Source: Hydrogenoanaerobacterium saccharovorans
Lineage (GTDB): Bacteria > Bacillota > Clostridia > Oscillospirales > Ruminococcaceae
NCBI RefSeq assembly: GCF_003814745.1
Contig: NZ_RKRD01000001.1
Location: 930,001-994,000, forward strand
Reading direction: 5' to 3'
Length of the DNA stretch: 64,000 bases
The position numbers and the translations under genes were made by a program. This document shows, piece after piece, positions 59,781 to 64,000 of the stretch. The notes beneath the pieces were generated by a model, which worked only from the letters and a program-made list of their open reading frames with translations, searched no databases and was not told the origin of the DNA. Each line of letters starts with the position of its first letter. Position 1 is the first letter of the stretch.

Positions 59781-60499
59781 AACCCGAAAGACTGGACAAG
59801 CTGCTGGCTGCGCAGTCCACTATTTCGCGCAAGGACGTGAAAGGACTGGTGCGTAAAGGTTTGGTAAGTGTAAACGGAGTTGTGGTAAAATCTGCCGACT
59901 TAAAAATTGATATTCAAAAAGATAAGGTATCTCTGTGCGGAGAGCCGGTAACACTAACCAAGTATAGTTATATTATGATGAATAAACCTGCGGGGGTAGT
60001 ATCCGCCACGCGGGACGGCAGGGAGAAAACCGTAGTTGATCTTGTCCCGGAATATCTTCTGCGCGATGGTTTGTTCCCTGCAGGCAGGCTGGATAAGGAT
60101 ACAGTAGGCTTTATGCTCATCACCAACGATGGCGATTTTGCACATAGAATATTATCGCCAAAAAACCATGTGCCCAAAACCTATGTTGCACAACTGGACC
60201 AGCCGATTGATCAAGACATTATTTCAAAATTTGAAGAGGGATTTGCCTTGGATGTTAAGACCAACTGCAAACCTGCGAGCCTTAAAATAATTGAAACGGG
60301 CGAACGGGAGTTGGTAGAGGTAATTCTGGTTGAAGGAATGTACCATCAAATTAAGCGCATGTTTGAACATTTCGGGCGTAAGGTGGTACATCTCAAGCGT
60401 ATACGTATGGGGGCTCTATACCTTGATGAAAAATTAGAACCGGGTGAGTGCAGAGAACTTACTCAAGATGAATTAAGAAAAATTACAACAAAATTATAA
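59777..60499 (+). CDS. 16S rRNA pseudouridine synthase, RsuA/RluB/E/F family
   Basis: A 240-residue enzyme that makes pseudouridine in rRNA. An S4 RNA-binding domain occupies residues 1-60 (RLDKLLAAQ, RKDVKGLVRKGLVSVNGVVV), and the catalytic motif GRLDKDTVG with the active-site aspartate lies near residue 103. RsuA-type C-terminal residues MYHQIKRMF follow at about 190. The overlap of four bases with the MATE gene points to translational coupling. RsuA modifies 16S U516 in E. coli; the exact site here is unknown. Confidence 0.92.
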   Translation: MKPERLDKLLAAQSTISRKDVKGLVRKGLVSVNGVVVKSADLKIDIQKDKVSLCGEPVTLTKYSYIMMNKPAGVVSATRDGREKTVVDLVPEYLLRDGLFPAGRLDKDTVGFMLITNDGDFAHRILSPKNHVPKTYVAQLDQPIDQDIISKFEEGFALDVKTNCKPASLKIIETGERELVEVILVEGMYHQIKRMFEHFGRKVVHLKRIRMGALYLDEKLEPGECRELTQDELRKITTKL

Positions 60500-60775
60500 T
60501 TTTTACATTTTTCACAATAAAATTTACCAATTCAACGTTGAACAATAAATAAAAAGGTTGTTTGTTCACATTTTTCTAATAAAATTAGTTTAAAATAGGG
60601 ACTTAGGATGATGTTAAAACAAATATTTGCAGATTTCGCACATTCATCCACAACTTTTTTTGTTTATTGTGTTGCAAATTGACAAATAATTCGGTAAAAT
60701 AAATATGATTGGCAAACATGACATCGAATGACTTTCGGCAATTTGCCGAATATAATAAGCAAAGAGGGGATTTTT

Positions 60776-61861
60776 ATGTCGAACAGACTGTTTCAAGGCG
60801 TAATCCATCAAATGCGAGATTCCATTGACAGAATAGTTGGTGTGATCGACGATTCGGAGACAATCATCTCCTGCAGTGATTTGACCAGAATTGGCGAAAA
60901 GGCAGAGCTTGCATCGTTTGATACGATGGATGTGAGCGACTCCTTTACAAAAGACGGTTTTACTTACAAGCCTTTTGGCAGCAGGATTAAGCCGGAGTAT
61001 GTAGTTTTTGTACAGGGCAACGACGAGATAGCATCTAAATTTTGCAGCGTTCTCGCGGTTTCTCTGCTTACAATCAAGCAGTACTACGATGAAAAGTATG
61101 ACCGCAACAATTTTATCAAAAATGTAATTCTGGACAATATCCTTCCCGGCGATATCTTTGTAAAGGCAAAGGAACTGCACTTTAATACCGATGTTTCTCG
61201 TGCTGTACTTCTCATCCGAGTGGTTGCCGCGAACGACATCTCATCCTTTGACGTTATTCAGAACTTATTCCCGGATAAACAAAAAGATTTTGTTTTCAAC
61301 ATCAGTGAATCGGATATCGTTCTGGTCAAAGAAATCAAAACGGGCATTGCAGTAAAAGATCTTGAAAAGCTTGCACGCTCCATTGTGGATACACTGGGCG
61401 GCGAGTTTCATACCCGCGCGATTGTGGGCATCGGTACCTCGGTAGAGGGCGTCAAAGACCTTGCGCGTTCGTTTAAAGAGGCACAGGTTGCACTGGAAGT
61501 GGGCAAAGTGTTTGATACCGAAAAATCCATTGTCAGCTACGACAATTTGGGTATTGCAAGGCTCATTTATCAATTGCCTACCACATTGTGCGAGATGTTC
61601 TTGCGCGAAGTTTTCAAAAAAGGTTCCATAGAGAGTTTGGATCAGGAGACCTTATTCACCATCCAAAAATTCTTTGAGAACAATCTGAACGTTTCTGAAA
61701 CGTCCAGAAAGCTGTTTGTTCACAGAAATACCCTCGTTTATCGTCTCGAAAAGATTAAAAAACTGACGGGCTTAGACTTAAGAGAATTTGACCATGCAAT
61801 CATTTTTAAAGTTGCACTGATGGTTAAAAAATATCTGACAGCCAATCCAATCAAATATTAA
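60776..61861 (+). CDS. CdaR/PucR-family transcriptional regulator
   Basis: A 361-residue regulator. The N-terminal half (from 60776, M-SNRLFQGV) includes a sensor-like region of unknown ligand; the C-terminal PucR helix-turn-helix is clear, with LFTIQKFFENNLNVSETSRKLFVHRNTLVYRLEKI near residues 290-325 and the end GLDLREFDHAIIF. I start at ATG 60776 (GAGGGG 5-10 bases upstream); the in-frame ATG 60728 is without a site. It lies 91 bases before ftsE on the same strand, with no terminator between them that I see, but any link to division is unproven. Confidence 0.88.
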   Translation: MSNRLFQGVIHQMRDSIDRIVGVIDDSETIISCSDLTRIGEKAELASFDTMDVSDSFTKDGFTYKPFGSRIKPEYVVFVQGNDEIASKFCSVLAVSLLTIKQYYDEKYDRNNFIKNVILDNILPGDIFVKAKELHFNTDVSRAVLLIRVVAANDISSFDVIQNLFPDKQKDFVFNISESDIVLVKEIKTGIAVKDLEKLARSIVDTLGGEFHTRAIVGIGTSVEGVKDLARSFKEAQVALEVGKVFDTEKSIVSYDNLGIARLIYQLPTTLCEMFLREVFKKGSIESLDQETLFTIQKFFENNLNVSETSRKLFVHRNTLVYRLEKIKKLTGLDLREFDHAIIFKVALMVKKYLTANPIKY

Positions 61862-61952
61862 AGGACTTTTTTGGCAGACTTTGGCCTCCAAGGCAGTTCT
61901 ATGCCCTTTTGGGGGTTCAAAATGGCGGTCCTGATTAGAGGGCGGTGTGCAA

Positions 61953-62627
61953 GTGATTAAATTTACCAATGTGTCTAAAACCTACAAAAACGGCACAGTG
62001 GCTCTGAAGGACGTAAATTTAGAGATTAAAGACGGAGAATTTGTTTTTATTGTGGGGTCATCGGGCGCGGGCAAATCCACGCTGATAAAGATGCTTCTGC
62101 ACGAGGAGGTGCCAACTTCCGGTGAGGTTGAAGTCAACGGCTTCAAGCTTAGTAAAATGAAACGCAGGCATATACCTAAATTTCGCCGTTCGCTCGGTGT
62201 GGTGTTTCAAGATTTCCGTCTTATTCCAAACATGAATGTTTACGACAACGTAGCATTTGCGCTGCGTGTCACCGATGTATCTCCTCGCGACATCCGTCGC
62301 CGTGTGCCGTATATTTTAGGGCTGGTTGGTCTTGGTTCCAAGGCAAAATGCATGCCTGAGCAGCTTTCGGGCGGCGAGCAGCAGCGTGTCGCATTGGCAC
62401 GTGCTTTGGTTAACAATCCGCGCCTTATTATTGCGGATGAGCCTACCGGCAATATCGACCCTGAATTATCTTATGAAATCGTCGACCTTCTCAACGAGAT
62501 TAACAACGTTGGCACCACCGTGATTATGGTTACACACGAACATGATTTGGTGGCGCAGTTTAACCGCAGAGTTCTTACAATTGAGCACGGGCATATTATT
62601 GCTGACGATTCGGAATGGAGGCAATGA
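61953..62627 (+). CDS. ftsE: Cell-division ABC ATPase FtsE
   Basis: ATPase of the FtsEX complex, which drives peptidoglycan hydrolases at the septum or side wall. The 224 residues have Walker A GSSGAGKST (about 34-42), signature LSGGEQQRVALARAL, Walker B IIADEPTG and the H-loop THEHD. I start at GTG 61953 since AGAGGGCGG ends 7 bases upstream; GTG 61947 is an alternative. One base separates the stop from the ftsX start, and the pair is followed by a coiled-coil hydrolase gene, the usual FtsEX-PcsB/CwlO order. Confidence 0.95.
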   Translation: MIKFTNVSKTYKNGTVALKDVNLEIKDGEFVFIVGSSGAGKSTLIKMLLHEEVPTSGEVEVNGFKLSKMKRRHIPKFRRSLGVVFQDFRLIPNMNVYDNVAFALRVTDVSPRDIRRRVPYILGLVGLGSKAKCMPEQLSGGEQQRVALARALVNNPRLIIADEPTGNIDPELSYEIVDLLNEINNVGTTVIMVTHEHDLVAQFNRRVLTIEHGHIIADDSEWRQ

Positions 62628-62628
62628 T

Positions 62629-63528
62629 ATGAGAGGCAGCAGTTTAGGGTACTTACTTAAAGAAGGCTCAAAGAATGTGTGGGTGAACCGCCTGATGTCG
62701 GTAGCATCCATTGGTGTACTAACCGTTTGTATGCTGCTGATTGGCTCGGCAATTTTGCTGAGTGTTAACATGAACAGCATTGTGGGTTATGTTGAAGACC
62801 AAAATGAAATTGTAATTGTACTTAATGACGATATGACAAAGAGCGAAATCGATGAATTTGATACCGAGCTGCATAAGGTTGATAATTTATTGGACATTGT
62901 ATTTGTCTCTAAGGAAGAAGCTTTTCAAAAAGAGAAAGAAAAACTCGGCGAAGCAGGCGAACTTCTTCGTGAAGATGATAACTTTTATCCGAATACATAT
63001 CGTGTCAAAATCGATGATCTTTCCCGCCTGAAAAAGACAGTGGAAGATATTGAAGGACTTTCTGGTATCGAATCGGTTAAAGCACCTACCGAGATTGCAG
63101 AAACACTTACCAGCATTAAAAAGTTGGTAATTCTGTTTGGTATGGGCATCGTTGCTCTCCTCATCTGCGTTACTCTCATCATCATTGCAAATACCATTAA
63201 AATCACCGTGTTTAATCGCCGCAAAGAAATTAGTATCATGAAATACGTTGGTGCAACCGACCTGTTTATCAAATTGCCTTTTATGGTAGAAGGCTTGATT
63301 CTGGGTTTGGTGTCTGCCATTTTTGCGTATTTTATTTTATGGACAGGTTACAATTATCTGCTTGAATGGTTGGTAGAAAATCCGTCCTCTTGGATTCAAG
63401 CGATTAATGGCAGCCTTATTCCGTTTGAGCAGCTTGGGTTAAGGTTGTTCGGCGGTTTTGCAATTGGCGGTACAGGGCTTGGTGTTGTGGGCAGTATGAT
63501 TTTTGTACGTAATTATTTAAAAGTGTAG
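62629..63528 (+). CDS. ftsX: Cell-division ABC permease FtsX
   Basis: Membrane subunit partner of FtsE. The 299 residues show the FtsX pattern: a first transmembrane segment near 20-42, a large extracellular domain (about 45-170) that contacts the hydrolase, and three further segments near 170-300. The GATDLFIKLPFMVEGLILGL region is typical. The true start is the ATG at 62629, behind TGGAGG; an ATG in another context at 62542 lies inside ftsE. It signals through to the downstream hydrolase gene. Confidence 0.95.
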   Translation: MRGSSLGYLLKEGSKNVWVNRLMSVASIGVLTVCMLLIGSAILLSVNMNSIVGYVEDQNEIVIVLNDDMTKSEIDEFDTELHKVDNLLDIVFVSKEEAFQKEKEKLGEAGELLREDDNFYPNTYRVKIDDLSRLKKTVEDIEGLSGIESVKAPTEIAETLTSIKKLVILFGMGIVALLICVTLIIIANTIKITVFNRRKEISIMKYVGATDLFIKLPFMVEGLILGLVSAIFAYFILWTGYNYLLEWLVENPSSWIQAINGSLIPFEQLGLRLFGGFAIGGTGLGVVGSMIFVRNYLKV

Positions 63529-63617
63529 CACGTTTGTGCCTGCTGAGAATGAACCTGGTTTTATTTTTGATGCAGTAAAAATGCTCCGAACGAACACTGT
63601 TAAAAAGAGGAAAGGAC

Positions 63618-64000
63618 GTGCCACCAAGAATGAAGAAAAATTTATGGAAAAGGGTTGCGGCAGCTGCAATTTGTGTTACGATGCTGTTCACAGCACAGGC
63701 TGCCCCTTTTCAAGCAGCGGATGATTCTTACAAAAATGAGATTAAAGATTTGAACAGCAGAATTTCTGCACTGAAAAAAGAGCAGGCTGCTATTCAAGCA
63801 GATATTGATAAGACAAAAAACGATAAAACAAAAAAAGAAAAAGAAAAAAAGCAGCTCCAAAATCAAGTGTATTTAGCACAGCAAGAGATCGAACTTCTCA
63901 CCAGCCGTATCTATACCCTTGAAGGGAATATTGACCAAAAAGAAAAAGAAATTAAAGATAAACAAGCAGAAATTGATAAAAACTACGAGGCATTTAAACA
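63618..64000 (+). CDS. Coiled-coil peptidoglycan hydrolase (PcsB/EnvC/CwlO type), N-terminal part
   Basis: The gene runs off the window end, so only about 127 residues can be read. They contain a signal peptide (MKKNLWKRVAAAAICVTML-type core with AQAA near the cleavage) followed by a long charged coiled coil (KDLNSRISALKKEQAAI, then TKNDKTKKEKEKKQLQ), the hallmark of the FtsEX-controlled hydrolases. The catalytic domain (M23, CHAP or NlpC/P60) must lie downstream. I choose GTG 63618, seven bases after AGAGG; ATG 63630 is the alternative. It is 90 bases after ftsX in the same operon. Confidence 0.85.
   Translation, partial: MPPRMKKNLWKRVAAAAICVTMLFTAQAAPFQAADDSYKNEIKDLNSRISALKKEQAAIQADIDKTKNDKTKKEKEKKQLQNQVYLAQQEIELLTSRIYTLEGNIDQKEKEIKDKQAEIDKNYEAFK

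Noticed and set aside
1..64000. Search for prophage, insertion sequences, CRISPR arrays and rRNA
   Set aside because: I found no transposase, integrase, regularly spaced repeat or rRNA signature in the window.

Overview
The window is about 64 kb of a low-to-mid GC, Gram-positive, endospore-forming anaerobe, most likely a clostridium of the Oscillospiraceae/Ruminococcaceae type. The grounds are strong purine-rich Shine-Dalgarno sites with frequent GTG and TTG starts, sporulation genes (spmA, spmB, spoIIE, a SpoVB-type flippase), an AbrB regulator, the c-di-AMP receptor DarA, class III fructose bisphosphatase, a coenzyme-B12-dependent ribonucleotide reductase, and no respiratory genes. I see no prophage, insertion sequence or CRISPR array. 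The mix is core chromosome with a few small scars of lost genes.

Layout. 1-4.6 kb: the str operon (rpsL end, rpsG, fusA, tuf), a terminator and tRNA-Arg(ACG). 4.8-11.3 kb: two small exported proteins, a long-form PRPP synthetase, a small membrane protein, a DeoR-type repressor and class II RNR. 11.3-17.4 kb: a QueG-like Fe-S protein, a FemAB-type transferase, then a cluster like the Bacillus yaaO-holB-yaaT region (PLP decarboxylase, DarA, HolB, RicT) and a small ferredoxin. 17.4-22 kb: spmA-spmB, AbrB, a DUF975 protein, leuB and a histidine phosphatase. 22-28.4 kb: an XRE regulator, a lipoprotein with three calcium-loop-like motifs in one operon with an OmpR-type two-component system, then DUF1385-prmC.

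28.4-35.2 kb: a YoaP-type acetyltransferase, trpS, an aminotransferase, a second DUF975 protein and class III FBPase. 35.2-40.2 kb: a malate-use locus (2-hydroxycarboxylate transporter and malic enzyme) divergent from a CitA/CitB-type two-component pair that probably controls it. 40.2-49.2 kb: gene remnants, gltX, spoIIE, more remnants, a SpoVB-type flippase, class II fructose-bisphosphate aldolase and an Ogg-type glycosylase. 49.7-56.2 kb: rlmB, a large protein that appears to be a catalytically degenerate heavy-metal P-type ATPase with a repeated Arg/Glu/Tyr-rich cytoplasmic tail, and a divergent EF-G paralogue. 56.2-64 kb: a fluoride riboswitch with a terminator platform in front of a cation/proton antiporter, a DUF4830 protein, a MATE exporter overlapping an RsuA-type pseudouridine synthase, a CdaR/PucR-type regulator, and ftsE-ftsX followed by the start of a coiled-coil peptidoglycan hydrolase.

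The best leads are the P-type ATPase-like pseudoenzyme (50921-53857), the fluoride riboswitch/antiporter pair (56266-57565), the calcium-loop lipoprotein in a two-component operon (22950-26517), and a QueG-like gene whose natural start position carries ACG. All calls come from reading the sequence; no database search was run.
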